Below, piece after piece: positions 1 through 11,197 of a DNA stretch of 64,000 bases. How positions within the stretch are numbered: position 1 is the stretch's first letter; each line of letters opens with the position of its first letter. The stretch comes from Arabidopsis thaliana (lineage: Eukaryota; Streptophyta; Magnoliopsida; Brassicales; Brassicaceae), in the NCBI RefSeq assembly GCF_000001735.4, contig NC_003076.8, forward strand, positions 21,765,835 to 21,829,834, given 5' to 3'. The position numbers were made by a program, and so were the translations under genes. The notes under the pieces are model-generated. The model was not told the origin of the DNA, ran no database searches, and was given only the letters and a program-made list of their open reading frames with translations.

Positions 1-1085
1 AGTTTTAAGGTAATCATGAATCTTCACAAGCTGTTGAGGTCCATAGTTACTAACTCCAACGGCTCTAACTAAACCCTGAGAAAGAGGAACGCTTATCATC
101 AACTTTCCAAGTGCTTAAATGGTCATTAAAGAGATTTCATATTTTCAGTAGTTTTCTAAGCAACCTTTTCGTACATTTGCACTAGACCATCCCAAAGAAC
201 AAGCTCTTGTAGAGGCGCGTAGCTTGCAGTTGACCAGTGAAGCTGTCCAATCCCGAGCTGGTCTATCTGAAGCCGGTCTAAAGAAGCTCTAACACAACAA
301 CAGAACATCATCCAATTTATCATCAATCTCCAATAAACCAGAAGTGAAAAAGAGAGACAAAGATCAAAACTTAGAGAGACCTGCAGGCATTCACAAACTG
401 TCCTGAAGTTAACCTCCATGGATAAGCTGCAAACTTTGTAGCTACCACTACTTCATTTTGTTTCCCTTTAAGTCCTGACATTTGCAACCATTAATCACAA
501 CACACAAACCCACCACAGTAACTTATCAAGACAGCTCCAGGATAATACTTTAGAACCAACTAAAGGCAATTTTTTCCCCAAATTTCTGAAACTATCTATT
601 GAATCAGAATCTTTAGACCAGTAACAAAATTGGGAAAGGTTAAAGAGAAACACACCTTGAGATTCTTTAATGAATTTCCCCAAAAGTCTCTCACTTTGGC
701 CATTAAGCCTACCAGTGCCATAAGAATCAGCAGTATCAAACAAATTGATTCCATTTTCCAAAGCCAATTCAAAAGCTTGTTGAAGCTGATCATCCATGGA
801 AGTCTGATAACCCCAAAGAAGCTGATTACCCCAAGCCCATGTCCCAAAACCCATAGGAGAAACACTTAAAGGACCCATTTTGACCTAAAACCATCGATTG
901 TTCATTCAATTGCATTAAAAAGGAGAACACTTTGTTACGTTTGCTTTATATGCGTATTGATGTGTTACCTTTTGCCATGGCCAGAAAAGAGGAAGCTTGA
1001 GAGGCTTAAAGGTGGTTATGTTGGAAGTATTGTTTGAGCAGTTTATGTTAGTGAAGGTCTTTGTGGTTGACAATGTTAAAGCCAT
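1..1085 (-). CDS. PLR1: Pyridoxal reductase, chloroplastic (aldo-keto reductase), 3' end outside window
   Basis: Reduces pyridoxal to pyridoxine with NADPH in the vitamin B6 salvage pathway; the family member in Arabidopsis is plastidial (AT5G53580, from memory). Five exons are visible: 969-1085, 656-884, 381-474, 165-288 and 1-75, each joined by GT/AG and staying in frame. The first exon encodes 39 residues rich in Ser, Thr and Asn (starting MALTLSTTKT), typical of a chloroplast transit peptide. The body begins at about residue 42 with GPLSVSPMGFGTWAWGNQ. The aldo-keto reductase tetrad can be placed: Asp89 and Tyr94 in DTADSYG, Lys129 in VVATKF and His164 in GQLHW. The C-terminal part of the barrel and the NADP-binding end lie beyond position 1. 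A start at the internal Met42 would lose the transit peptide. The upstream region contains a perfect hairpin (separate entry). Confidence 0.95.
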
Positions 1086-1212
1086 TGAAAATAGTGGAGA
1101 AGAAGGCTCTCAAGCCTTTCTTCTGCTGTTTCTCAGTGTGTGGATGTTTTTGAAGATAAAACTGTCAACGCTTTTTCTGGGAAAATTTAATTTAATATTC
1201 AATTACTTTATT

Positions 1213-1280
1213 TCACATAATACACTCTAAAATCAATTTAATGTTAATGAAATAAATTGATTTTAGAGTGTATTATGTGA
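1213..1280. repeat. Perfect 28-bp inverted repeat with 12-base loop upstream of PLR1
   Basis: Arms at 1213-1240 and 1253-1280 are exact reverse complements; the loop is 1241-1252. It lies 128 bp upstream of the PLR1 start codon, so it falls in the promoter or 5' UTR. The arms are too short and too perfect to be an old decayed MITE, and I see no convincing target-site duplication. It could be a recent fold-back insertion or a source of hairpin RNA. I do not recognise a transposon family. Confidence 0.85.
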
Positions 1281-1654
1281 GATGGGCAAAGAAAACAAAA
1301 GTAAGGTTTGCCTCTGTTTATGGGTCCAGTCCAGTCTCATAATAGAATTTTGTGGAAGCCCACCCAAGAAACTACAATTTTTCCCCAAAAATAAAATAAA
1401 TAGTATTTTTGGAATTTTAATCAATTATAAAAATAAAATGATGTTGATTTCGTTTGTTTTTTTTTCAAATAACATTTTACGGTGTTTTACCACCATGCAA
1501 AAAAGTATGGACATTAATAATATTTTAAATCTATTTGTGTTAATTCAAAATTTTCTAATAATATAAAAGTGGTCGACAAAAAAAATATTCCCAAATTTTC
1601 TGTTGTTTGATCAAAATATGGGCAAAATTAACATAATTTTTAACAATTTTATCA

Positions 1655-2015
1655 TGGTGTCATTTTGTAAACAAGCTTTTAAAAATGCTATTTATTGGAT
1701 ATGTCGAAAGGAAAATAGAAAGAAAAAACTATGTTCTTCGAAAAGAAAAAAAGATGAATGTCGTCCAAAGGAGGTCTTACAAGAATCTGATTACATAGCA
1801 AGTAATAAAACATGCGCAAGATGAAAATCCACTATTATACAATTTTGTTACGGTGTCATTTTTTCAACCAAGTTCTAAAGAGATGCTACATAGTATATTA
1901 GATAATATCGTGCACATATATGCGGGGAAAAAAAAGTCGAATAGGAGAAAAGAAGACGAATGTCCAAAGGAGACTTATTACAAGAATCTGATTACATTGC
2001 GAGTAAATATATAGA
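1655..2015. repeat. Imperfect tandem duplication of about 165-195 bp
   Basis: Two copies, about 1655-1808 and 1850-2013, share in order the strings GGTGTCATTTT, AATGTC(G)TCCAAAGGAG and TTACAAGAATCTGATTACAT. They have diverged by substitutions and small indels. No coding potential is shared between them. Origin unknown. Confidence 0.65.
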
Positions 2016-3989
2016 AGTTTGCATGTACGTATGAGACTATGAGTACTATTGAGTTTGTGGGAATTTTATATATGCCCGAAAGAGAATGCAATTACAGAAT
2101 GAACAAAAAACGAAACAATTTTGGGCCACTAAGACTTATCTCCAGCAATTGGCACAATTCGAATATCCAAATACACACAATATGAATAGATAAAATTAGT
2201 ATGACATCCAATATGATACTCTATTAAGAACCAAAACGAATACGAATAGATAAATATTTATTTCGACGTGACTACATTTTTGTTTGACATCAATTTCACC
2301 GACGACGTGTCATTTGCTTTTACTATATATAGTTTAGTATTTTTCGGCAGACTTTAACGTGTAGTCAAAACGACAAAAACACATTTAGTTTAGAAGTTTT
2401 ACATGACGAGCTAATGCGTGTCTTGATAAAGTAGCTCTAATCACATCCACGTAAAAAACGACACCTATATTCAATTAAAGTAAGGTTTCATTTTCACTTG
2501 ATAAAAAGAGAGATTTTAAATTCTTTTGTAGTGACATGTTATCATTGGCGACTCGACGATGATGTAATTAACGAAATAGAAAACGTTTGTTCGTTTTTTC
2601 TCGGAGTAGTTAAAATCTGAAAGCCTAGATTGTGTGGGTGGAGAACCTCAATACATATAATAAAATGATTCATTGACATATATAGTTTATTAAGTCAAAT
2701 AACTTTAAGCAATATATTCAAATGTTTGGTTGAGAGTTTAAGCCACTCGAAACACAAATCTTTTTTTAACATGTGGGATGTGGCCCATAAACACCAAGGA
2801 TGCTTGGTCATTTTCTACGAATATGATTCGACCTTTTGTATCTTTTCCAATTCATCTAAATTTGTTATGATAACAACAAGCACTAGGGTTCGATATTTGC
2901 TTATTACGTTTGGGTTATAAATAGTTTTGATAGAATTAGTACTGAAATTCATCTTGTCTGATTTCATATGGTTTGGTTATTTTGATGTTTCTGGTTAAAA
3001 TCAAAACAATGTACTAATAAATATAGAAATCCATATCCTCATAATACTAGTAATATTCAAATAAGGATTATAGAAAGAAAAAAATTAGTAGGGAAGCAGA
3101 TCAATGTTCATCAGGTTAGATTTTACGAATTTTAATTTGATGTAAGTTTCGTTTGTTTCTGTTAGTATTCAAGAACTGTTTGGTTCATAACTTCATATTG
3201 AATATCGGATTACGTTTAGTGATTTGGGTTTAGATTCTATTCAAACGTCAACTCATGATTAAGAGTAAACTAATCATTATACAATCTTAAACCTAACGAC
3301 ACTTGGTTTTTATAATGCCTTTAATTCTCTGCCTTCTCTGGCGTGTATGGACACTTTGACAAAAAGTCGTCGTTCGCTTTTATATCAAGAAAACTCAAGA
3401 GCAAAGTTATAACAAAGAGCACATGATTCCAACTTTCTTGGTAATCCAACGGCTATTACTCATCCATATGGTCGTCATTGGTCATATCGTGCCGACATGA
3501 TGGTCCGCAAACTTTGGAACCTTCTTATTCTTTTCGTAATTAATTTTAACCGAACAAAACCGAGCTGATGTTAACAAAACCAATCCTGGTCTCATTTTGT
3601 TTCTATTGCTAACACATAATACTGGAATAACGTTTTCTTATTTGATTATGAAAGAATTTAACCAACTAAAAAAAAATCTGCATAATATTTATCAAGACGC
3701 AAAAATGTAGAATTTGTATTTTTGTCTAAAAATATATATATTAAAAAATATTATGCAAATAAGTGAATATACAACTGTGTATTTTAGTATATATTTTTCA
3801 TTTTTCAAATTTTTTTTTGCAATTTATGTCATTATACTGTGTTACTAATCGAAGTATGAGATTGAGGTTATGCTTGTGTTTTCAAACCAGTTCCTAATTG
3901 AACCAAACTTTATCCGAAATTTTCAAAACCAAACCATTATAATAAGATGAACCGGATGAGAACCAAAACCAAAGTGAGGGCAAATAACC

Positions 3990-4170
3990 CACGTGTCATC
4001 TAGTTATTGGACACGTGTTGATCGGCGTCGTCGTATGCACCTGAGGAGCCGCGACATCCGCTTACTCGGCAAAGGATTTGTTTGTCATTTTGCGCTTAGG
4101 TTACGTTACCTGACGTGTTATACTTATACTATAAGACAACAGTTCATGGGTCCACGTTTAATGACGTGTC
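3990..4170. promoter_or_regulatory. Cluster of G-box / ACGT-core elements
   Basis: Two CACGTG palindromes (3990-3995, 4012-4017) and two TGACGTG elements (4111-4117, 4162-4168) plus a CCACGT at 4152 lie within 180 bp of DNA clearly richer in GC than its surroundings. ACGT cores are bound by plant bZIP and bHLH factors (ABRE and G-box classes). The cluster is about 2 kb upstream of the SAUR gene and has no coding gene next to it, so it is a candidate distal enhancer or the promoter of an unannotated transcript. Function is inferred. Confidence 0.45.
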
Positions 4171-5163
4171 AGAGTCTTTGACCATTCGCTTCGAAGAAAA
4201 AATTCATGGAGATGGAATTTGAATTTTTACACGAGCATGTTCCTATGAATAATGCCTTCCACCTTGCCTCTAACCTCAAGCCACATCTTTTCTTTTTTAA
4301 GTTTGGTTAAAAGCAAACTACAAAATTTTCAGAATGTTGGATTGAATATAAATATGTATTCATAAATCAAATTGGTTTAATTAATAGCTAAGAAGGCAAT
4401 TTAAAGTCTTCTAATCTTTATTTTGCTTGGTGGGATTATAGTACAATTATGAATGAAGTTGGTTAAAAGAAAAAAAAAAAACATCAACTTTTTGTGTTTA
4501 ACTTATTTAAAATTTATAAACAAGAACCTACCCCAAGTGATAGAAACATTATAATGGAGTATAACTTAAACCCAAATTCTTGTTTTCAAATATTTAATAG
4601 CCTGTTGAATGATTTCGGACTAATGTGATTATGTGAATAGGCAAATTCTCGAATGGATGCTATATATCTAACACGTTATATATAGTATATATACATATAC
4701 ATTTGATTTTGTTTTTAATACGGTTTTATACCTTAAAGTATGACTTCTTAAATTGATATAAAGTCAAATATATTATAGAAAAACTAAACAAAATGATTAC
4801 GTTCTAAATAATAGAATTTAAAAATATGTGTTTATGGGGGATGTAATTTCACTATCTCTAAGATTAGGTATAGGTTTGACCTTTAAATCTTTAATCGTGT
4901 TTATCCATTTACCTTTAGTCACGGTGGCCAAACATCAAGAATGAAGTAATGAAACACACATTACTTCAATCTCTATTCAGATTCTTTTGGAAAATTTTGA
5001 CAATTTATTGGCCACGCTTCCGATTTTTTTATTATAATGTTAAAGAGAGTCATACACATAATATGTATACTTTTTTATATATGATTAATTATCCATTCAA
5101 TTTACCGAGTCGTTGGCTTTTTGAAATGCCAAAGGGGCCTTGTGCCAGACTTGCCAGCTGATC

Positions 5164-5250
5164 AAAGTAAAACAGCAACCAAATCTGATTTCATATGTTT
5201 TAAGCTTAGCTTAGAAGGTAATAATGTAAAAGTAAAACAGCAACCAAATC
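5164..5250. repeat. Pair of exact 22-bp direct repeats
   Basis: The string starting AAAGTAAAACAGCAACC occurs identically at 5164-5185 and 5229-5250, 43 bp apart. No gene or known element overlaps it. Confidence 0.8.
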
Positions 5251-5939
5251 ACAAAGATCAGTATTCTTTGAGGTTGGACAATTGCTTGTTATCTTAAGAA
5301 AAACGTATGAAAGTTTTTTTGGATTTTTTTTCAATCCTAACATTCTTTTGATAGTTAATTAGATAATTATTTATATTACACATACGAGATCAATATATTT
5401 CTAATTGACCTCTACATTTTTTGTAAGCTATGGCATTAAATATTAAACAACACCAAAATATTTTAATGCAGAAAACACAAGATTTTTTTTTGTCAAGAAC
5501 ATGTTTTTCATATATAATAAAAGATACAGAAAAAGTACAATAGTATTTTCATATATCAATAGTTCTAATATATAAGTTTTTAATACAAGCTAAACAATTA
5601 AATTAGTTTCCAATATACTTAACCAGTTAAAGATAGATACTTAAAATCATATATATACTCTCTTGTTTTTACATCATCATAAATATAGGTGATAAATGTA
5701 ATTATGTATCAACTAATGGATATACACAAAAAAATAAGACATAAAAATAATCAGGTGGTGTAAACAAATCTCCTAAAGTCGGTAAAACCCTACCCTAAAT
5801 ACTCCTCCAAACACGCTCCCAATTTTTACCACGTCAATTCCACCTCATTCATCAATTAACAAAATAGAAGACAAAGCCTTTGGCTCTCTTTGGAAATGTG
5901 CGCGTTAAGCAAAAAAAAACCTACACCAAGTAGAAGTAG

Positions 5940-5948
5940 TATATAAAA
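5940..5948 (+). promoter_or_regulatory. TATA box of the SAUR gene
   Basis: TATATAAAA at 5940-5948 stands alone in a suitable context. Transcription would start near 5975, leaving a roughly 300-base 5' leader that contains both upstream ORFs. This supports the leader-uORF arrangement rather than a separate gene. Confidence 0.7.
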
Positions 5949-6019
5949 GAGACGTATATTTCCTAATTCCGAAACCACCTCCTCTAAAAAACCAAAATAA
6001 AAACCTTTTTTCTCTCTTC

Positions 6020-6037
6020 ATGCTTAGCCTATCATGA
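6020..6037 (+). CDS. Five-codon upstream ORF overlapping the next uORF
   Basis: Reads M-L-S-L-S-stop. Its TGA (6035-6037) overlaps the ATG (6034-6036) of the conserved-type uORF in an ATGA arrangement. Such an overlap could let a terminating ribosome restart at the next AUG. Whether it is translated cannot be told from sequence. Confidence 0.45.
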   Translation: MLSLS

Positions 6038-6138
6038 GCAACATCCCTAGATCTCTCACCGACTCAGATCTTTCTCTATTTACTCTCATAATCTCTTCTG
6101 CTGTTGATCCTTGGCCTTTTTCTATCACCGTTTTTTAG
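6034..6138 (+). CDS. CPuORF50: 34-residue upstream ORF of the SAUR gene (conserved-peptide uORF type)
   Basis: The peptide runs from MSNIPRSLTDSDLS to SSAVDPWPFSITVF and lies wholly within the predicted leader of the SAUR transcript, ending 89 bases before the first in-frame downstream ATG. I remember a conserved peptide uORF annotated at this place in Arabidopsis (AT5G53588); the number in the symbol is from memory and less certain. Peptides of this kind usually repress translation of the main ORF, sometimes in response to a metabolite. The Pro- and aromatic-rich C terminus (DPWPFSITVF) is where ribosome-stalling residues would be expected, but stalling is inferred. The five-codon uORF overlaps its start. 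Confidence 0.75.
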   Translation: MSNIPRSLTDSDLSLFTLIISSAVDPWPFSITVF

Positions 6139-6272
6139 CATCAACAAAACTCACCGGAAAATCTCTAACAACCACCACCGTTTAACACTTCTCTTCCTCC
6201 TCGTCGATCGTTTTTAAACCAATCTTTGTGTTTCTTGTTTGGTTTTTCGGTGAAAAAGATTCCTTCTTCTTA

Positions 6273-6701
6273 ATGGGTTTTGAAGAAAACCAAAAACAGA
6301 GTCCAAAACAGAGTCCGAATCATATCAAGCATATGGTGTTCAAGTTCCACTTCCATGTTCCTCATCTCCACATACTCCCTCATCATCACCACCACCACCA
6401 CCATGATGTTCCTAAAGGCTGTGTAGCGATTATGGTGGGACACGAAGACGATGAAGAAGGTCTACATAGATTTGTTGTTCCGTTGGTGTTCTTGAGCCAT
6501 CCTTTGTTCTTGGATCTCTTGAAAGAAGCTGAAAAAGAGTATGGATTCAAGCATGATGGTCCGATTACGATTCCTTGCGGTGTTGATGAGTTTAAGCATG
6601 TTCAAGAAGTTATCGACGAGGAGACTCATCGCCGTCATAGTCACGGTGGTCACGGCCACAACAACCATAACCATCACAACAACCATTTGCGATGTTTCTA
6701 A
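6273..6701 (+). CDS. SAUR-like auxin-responsive protein
   Basis: A 142-residue intron-less gene, as is usual for SAURs (AT5G53590 from memory). The SAUR core runs from DVPKGCVAIMVGHEDDEEGLHRFVVPLVFLSHPLF to KEYGFKHDGPITIPCGVDEFKHVQ, matching the family pattern of a VPKG strand, a hydrophobic middle and the IPC motif. SAURs act in auxin-driven cell expansion, often by inhibiting PP2C.D phosphatases at the plasma membrane; that role is family knowledge. Unusual here are two His-rich tracts: eight consecutive His before the core and a His/Asn/Gly-rich C-terminal tail. An in-frame ATG at 6228 would add 15 residues; I chose 6273 because the product (MGFEENQ...) then has a normal SAUR N terminus. 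The leader uORFs suggest translational control. Confidence 0.9.
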   Translation: MGFEENQKQSPKQSPNHIKHMVFKFHFHVPHLHILPHHHHHHHHDVPKGCVAIMVGHEDDEEGLHRFVVPLVFLSHPLFLDLLKEAEKEYGFKHDGPITIPCGVDEFKHVQEVIDEETHRRHSHGGHGHNNHNHHNNHLRCF

Positions 6702-7600
6702 AGATCTATAATTCGATTTGTTGGTTTGGTTTGGTTTGAGATGTCATTGGTTTGATTTGACAGATTTCTCTTTTGAGATTGATTAGTTTGCTTAACTTTT
6801 TGCTTTTAGTTAGTTTGATGATGATGATAAATTGATAATGATGAAAAAATCAAAAGAGCAATTGAATGTGATTTTTTTTTTTTTTTTTTAAATGTAATCG
6901 TGAGGAATAAGGGAAGAATCATATTATTTGATTTTTATTTTATGGAAAGGAATGTGAATATTTTTTTCCTTTCTTTATTTTATTTGATTATAACGCGTTA
7001 AATTTGGGCATGGACCATGTTATTTGTTGTTCTTTTCCTTAAGAGGATTGCTTTTCTCGTTAGGATTTGCATTCACGCCAAGTGTTTCGAATATATTAAT
7101 CTCTTCACAAAAATAAAAACTCAAGCACATCTAAGAATTACCAAACAAGCAAATATATTTTGACTTTGATTGAGATCCGTCACCAATTATATCTACCTCA
7201 ATTACGGCAGCTTTTTAGTTTTGTCAACTTAATTACTGCAATTAACACGGCCAATTCAAATATACTATATTTAATTTTTGACCAATAACTTCAACATAGA
7301 ATCGGTTTAGATACTAAACATGATACCGTATCGAAACTGAATTTTGACAAAATATCAATCAGATAAATTGACGTTATGATATATTACCTGAAAATTTCCG
7401 AAATTTTCGCACATCTAATTTATCATATTAGAAACTAAAAGTATGTTCACATTAGGGAGTTATTAATTGGTTTATTTTTGTTACTAGAGTTTAAAGATTA
7501 CTGTAAGCGGTGAGTTCTTCTTTTTCTCCGTGACCCTATCCTGATTAGTCTAAAGGTTTAATTATCTCTCACTTTCTGATTATTCTTCTGCCTCTATCAC
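6702..7600. other. Intergenic, 3' flank of SAUR gene
   Basis: AT-rich sequence with a run of 18 T near 6870-6890 and no coding potential or element that I recognise. Confidence 0.5.
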
Positions 7601-7634
7601 GATGAAACTATGAATGTTTTGAGTCTTTCGGCGA

Positions 7635-8310
7635 AAGATGATGTTACTTTATGTATGGATTGAATCTGTTTTAGACCCTAACAAACTAGATATTGATTTA
7701 GCCTTTAATGGTAAGAGATTATCCACTAATAGCATGAGTTTTGATATCCTCACCGATATTTCGAGTGTCAGGGATCTAGTTATTGGTAGTATTATTTGGA
7801 AGGTAAACATCTCAACGTTTGTGCATATATAGATTATTATTCCACGAGAGTTTCTCACCATAACATTTTTTTTTGTTTACTTCTGCTACAAGGAAATCTG
7901 GCTATACAAACAGGAACCATCGCTTCTCTTTCGTAACCTATCCCATTTGAATGCTACATTTTATATATCTGATCTTGAACTGTTGCCAACTCTTCTTGAT
8001 TGGTAACCAAGTGCTTTATACTCTTTGATATATGCTTATCATTATGTATTCTCTAGTCATCGTCTAATGTTTTTTTTTTCTTTTTCTTTTTCGATTTTGT
8101 TTTTGCAGGAAGTGGCTAAGAACTATTTCTTGAATTTAGCAAAAAAAAAAAAGAACTATTTCTTGATTGATAAGCTGAACAAAGAACAAAAAGTGCCTCA
8201 GTGTTTGGCATCATCGCTCAAGTTTGTGGAATTCAAACGATCAGTCCTAAAGTATGAAGGAGAAACGAAGCTAGTTGAAAGCCACTTTAGATTCCACACG
8301 TACTCTTAAG
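7635..8310 (+). pseudogene. F-box/LRR/FBD gene remnant, C-terminal part only
   Basis: Pieces of the second half of an F-box/RNI/FBD protein survive. 7638-7804 encodes KLDIDLAFN...SFDILTDISSVRDLVIGSIIWK, the LRR segment before the FBD. After a probable intron, 7892-8004 encodes EIWLYKQEPSLLFRNLSHLNATFYISDLELLPTLLD, the start of the FBD region. About 8185-8280 encodes VPQCLASSLKFVEFKRSVLKYEGETKLV, the FBD core, and the frame then ends. No F-box or N-terminal LRRs are present upstream. A broken member of the same family as the genes at 20-25 kb, but on the opposite strand. Confidence 0.7.
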
Positions 8311-8372
8311 AAGAGAAATCAGGTGTCCTGTCTCCTGTGTCCCATAAGCAAAATATTGGTGGTTGCTGCTCA

Positions 8373-8400
8373 TGTATATATATATATATATATATATATA
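8373..8400. repeat. (TA)n microsatellite
   Basis: About fourteen TA units just downstream of the first FBD remnant. Confidence 0.85.
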
Positions 8401-8546
8401 TTCTCACTGATTGTTCAAGCATTATTTAGATATTTATATATGTATAACCCGTTGACTAAAAGAAAAATAATGTTTAAAATAATCAATAAACTATATCTTT
8501 GTGTTTGACTTACCAGTCAGATTAACCGTGGAATAGCGGAATTTCG

Positions 8547-8977
8547 AAAGGGTTGGCAACATTTCTTGAGAGCTGCCCGAATCTGAAAACCCTAGTCGTG
8601 GTAGTAAATCTGCTAAACCCTATGATAATTTTCTCATCTCTATGCAGCTTCTGCCATATCATTTGATTGTATGTTCTCCTCTCCTTTTTCCTCAGCTATT
8701 GGATAGTTATAATTATTACTACCAGGAGCTACATCTCGAGGATATGAATCAACTCAAGTGTTTGCAATCCTCTGTCGAGTTTGTGGATTTCAAACGATTC
8801 AATGGACATGTTGCACAAATGAAGCTATTAAGGTACTTCTTAGAGAATTGTGCTGCCCTCAAGAAACTCACTCTACATTTGGATTATAATTCAACAGAAG
8901 ATGAAACCATTAAGAAACTCTTGAAAATCCCAAGAGCCGCCTCTACGAAATGTGAGGTTGTCATTGTCAAAATGTAG
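8547..8977 (+). pseudogene. FBD-domain fragment (FBD-like gene)
   Basis: A second FBD module follows the first. 8550-8603 reads [17 protein letters not shown], the LxSCPNLK signature at the start of FBD. After an intron with an acceptor just before 8729, 8729-8977 reads ELHLEDMNQLKCLQSSVEFVDFKRF through the normal FBD end (LENCAALKKLTLHL ... IPRAASTKCEVVIVKM) with a stop. An ATG-initiated reading of 111 codons from 8642 is possible; I recall the locus annotated as an FBD-like family protein (AT5G53592). It has no F-box, so it could not serve as an SCF substrate receptor. It may be transcribed but is best seen as the tail of a decayed gene. Confidence 0.65.
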
Positions 8978-9953
8978 AGAGGAACTGTTAGATGTCTGTA
9001 TTTGACTGGTAAAATCGGTTGATCTAACCGTACTCTTCAATATGTTACTTCTCATTTGGGTCTTATGAATAAAAATGAATGAAACTATTTACGTACTTTG
9101 CTTTGCTGGAAACGTCAGTTATTATTCTTCGAATCAACTGGTTTTTTTTTTTTTTTTGGTGATTTTGTGTGAAGAAAGAATAAAGCTGTGTGGGATTAGG
9201 CGTAGTAGTTTCATTATTACCTGGTTTGGTGATATGTTGATAGCGTAATTCTTTTGCTTCATTCGTTTCCATGTTCGTTTCTATCAGTTGAAAAACGTTA
9301 AAAATCTCTTAGCTAGTTTAAGTTGAGCCTACTAACATAAAACTTAAGGTTTCAACAAAAGCAGATTATATTAAAACTATTTAATCCGACTAAACCGTAT
9401 CTGACCAAAAACATAATTTAAAACTAGCTAAGTTGAAAAATAAAATAGATGGAAGTAAAACTTTTGATTGAAAATGTTTGATTAATTTGTCTACTTAGGG
9501 AGAGTCTATTCATTTTTGGAAGTCTTTGCGTATCTATCTTATTGAAAAAAAAAACAAAAAAAATAAATAAATGACTTGTAAATTATAAGGAAAATGTAGA
9601 AATATAAAGGCAATAAGGCAAATATTAAAAAATATAACTATTTATATAACAGAGCATATTTTATATGTGTGTAGAGTTTCCATGTATAACAAGTTAGAAT
9701 GATATAGCCAAAGATCTTACCAAAAGTTCAAAGCTACTAGATAAGATCATATTAGCTAAAATAAAATAAGAAATATAGCATAATTTATTTAATGGAATGA
9801 TTTATAAAGAGTGATGTGTAAGCGTTTGATTGATTTATTACACATCTTATAATTCCATCTCCTTAGATCTCTTCCCAAATAAACAAAAGCATTTAGAGTT
9901 GTGAGAATCTGTGTACTCAGCCTTGTTTGTATAAGTCCTTTTAAATATTCTTA

Positions 9954-11197
9954 CTAGATTTTAACCCGCGGTATACCGCGGAACAATTTATTTTTTAAAG
10001 ATAATATATTAAAATTTGTAAATTTTATTTTTATAAAATATTTATATTTTATAATTTATAATTGTTATTAAGTAACGCTATACGACGAATACATGAGACA
10101 ATTGTTAAAAAACTGAAGTTTTAATCCTTATTAAAACAACATATTAATAATATTTTAAAATTTTATAAATATTGATTCAAATACATCTACCATATAACCC
10201 AATTCCAAAATAAAATCCGTTCTGTAATTTCTTTACCCGTCTCGTGATTTTTTTTAAAGTAGTAATTTTTAAAATTTAAGAATTATTTATTATATATAAA
10301 ATTTTTGCAAATTGTATCATTCTCTATATAGATTTATATTTTATAGTTTAATTTTATATATAGTAACATTATATATACCACATAACATTTTTGGTTTTAT
10401 ATAATCTTTTCTAAATTAGGATGATTTGATATGTTAATAAATTAAAGATTTAACCCGTATTGAAACAATGGATTAATTATATTTTACTGTCCCTCCAAAT
10501 TTGTCTTGCCAAAAAGCCATTTATTTTATTAGTATTAATTTTATTTATGATATGACTTTGATTTATAATCTAAACATTTTAGCTAATAACATAGGAGTGC
10601 ACTATATTTATTTAATAGGGGAATGTACCATATGATCCGAATGCACTTTTACCCAAATCCACCAAAAAAGTCTTGCAAAAATACTATAGAGATAAGAAAC
10701 GATAGTCGGTTTTGATAGGTATAAGATTAACAAATATATTAGTTAGCTTAAATTAGTTAAAAAATACAAATTGAAAAGGTATATTACACTTTATTTGAAT
10801 ATAGTATAAAAACTTATATAACACAGAGATTTGATCATTTTTTTAATGTTGAATGCTTTTTTTTGTGCTAATTTTTATGTGATTAAGATTTAATTGATTT
10901 CGTATATAAAATATTAAATTGTTTTACGAACTTATTTGTTTATAATTTGATAACAAATAGATATTTGAATATTCGGTATATTTTGCTTCAGTTTAAGAAA
11001 TCTTTGATGATCCGTTTTTAGATCCAATAAGCTCTATATTTAAGAAATGAATATTGTAGTTTAATGATTTTGGTAATCTTAATGACGTCATTAAAGGAGT
11101 TTTTTTTTGATTAAATTTTTCTAATGGCATTGTCATGTAATTAATTACAAAAAATAAGGTTACATTTAAAATGTACTTTCCAAATAATATAGTAGGA
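9954..11197 (-). mobile_element. Non-autonomous Helitron, 1244 bp
   Basis: Read on the minus strand the element starts with TC at 11197 and ends with CTAG at 9954, and sits between a host A and T (complement of 9953 and 11198), as Helitrons do. Twelve bases before the 3' terminus lies a GC-rich perfect palindrome, CCGCGGTATACCGCGG (9966-9981), the usual Helitron terminator hairpin. There are no terminal inverted repeats or target-site duplication. It contains no Rep/helicase ORF, so it is non-autonomous, resembling the Arabidopsis ATREP class. The duplicated copy B keeps the uninterrupted site near 13150-13170, which confirms both ends. It separates the X8 gene from its original upstream region. 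Confidence 0.9.

Larger units (their letters stand above)
1286..5930. other. Intergenic region, about 4.6 kb, no gene recognised
   Basis: No reading frame here is longer than about 95 codons and none resembles a known family. The sequence is AT-rich. It holds an imperfect tandem duplication (about 1655-2015), a short GC-richer stretch with several ACGT cores (about 3985-4175) and a pair of 22-bp direct repeats (5164-5250). The last 2 kb is presumably the promoter of the SAUR gene downstream. Confidence 0.6.

Noticed and set aside
1214-1279. Rho-independent-type terminator reading of the hairpin near PLR1
   Set aside because: This is a plant nuclear locus, and bacterial-type terminators do not apply.
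6462-6686. 74-codon minus-strand ORF opposite the SAUR gene
   Set aside because: It is the complement of the His-rich SAUR coding sequence.
9063-9272. 69-codon minus-strand frame after the FBD remnant
   Set aside because: Low-complexity composition, no recognisable motif, and no matching splice context.
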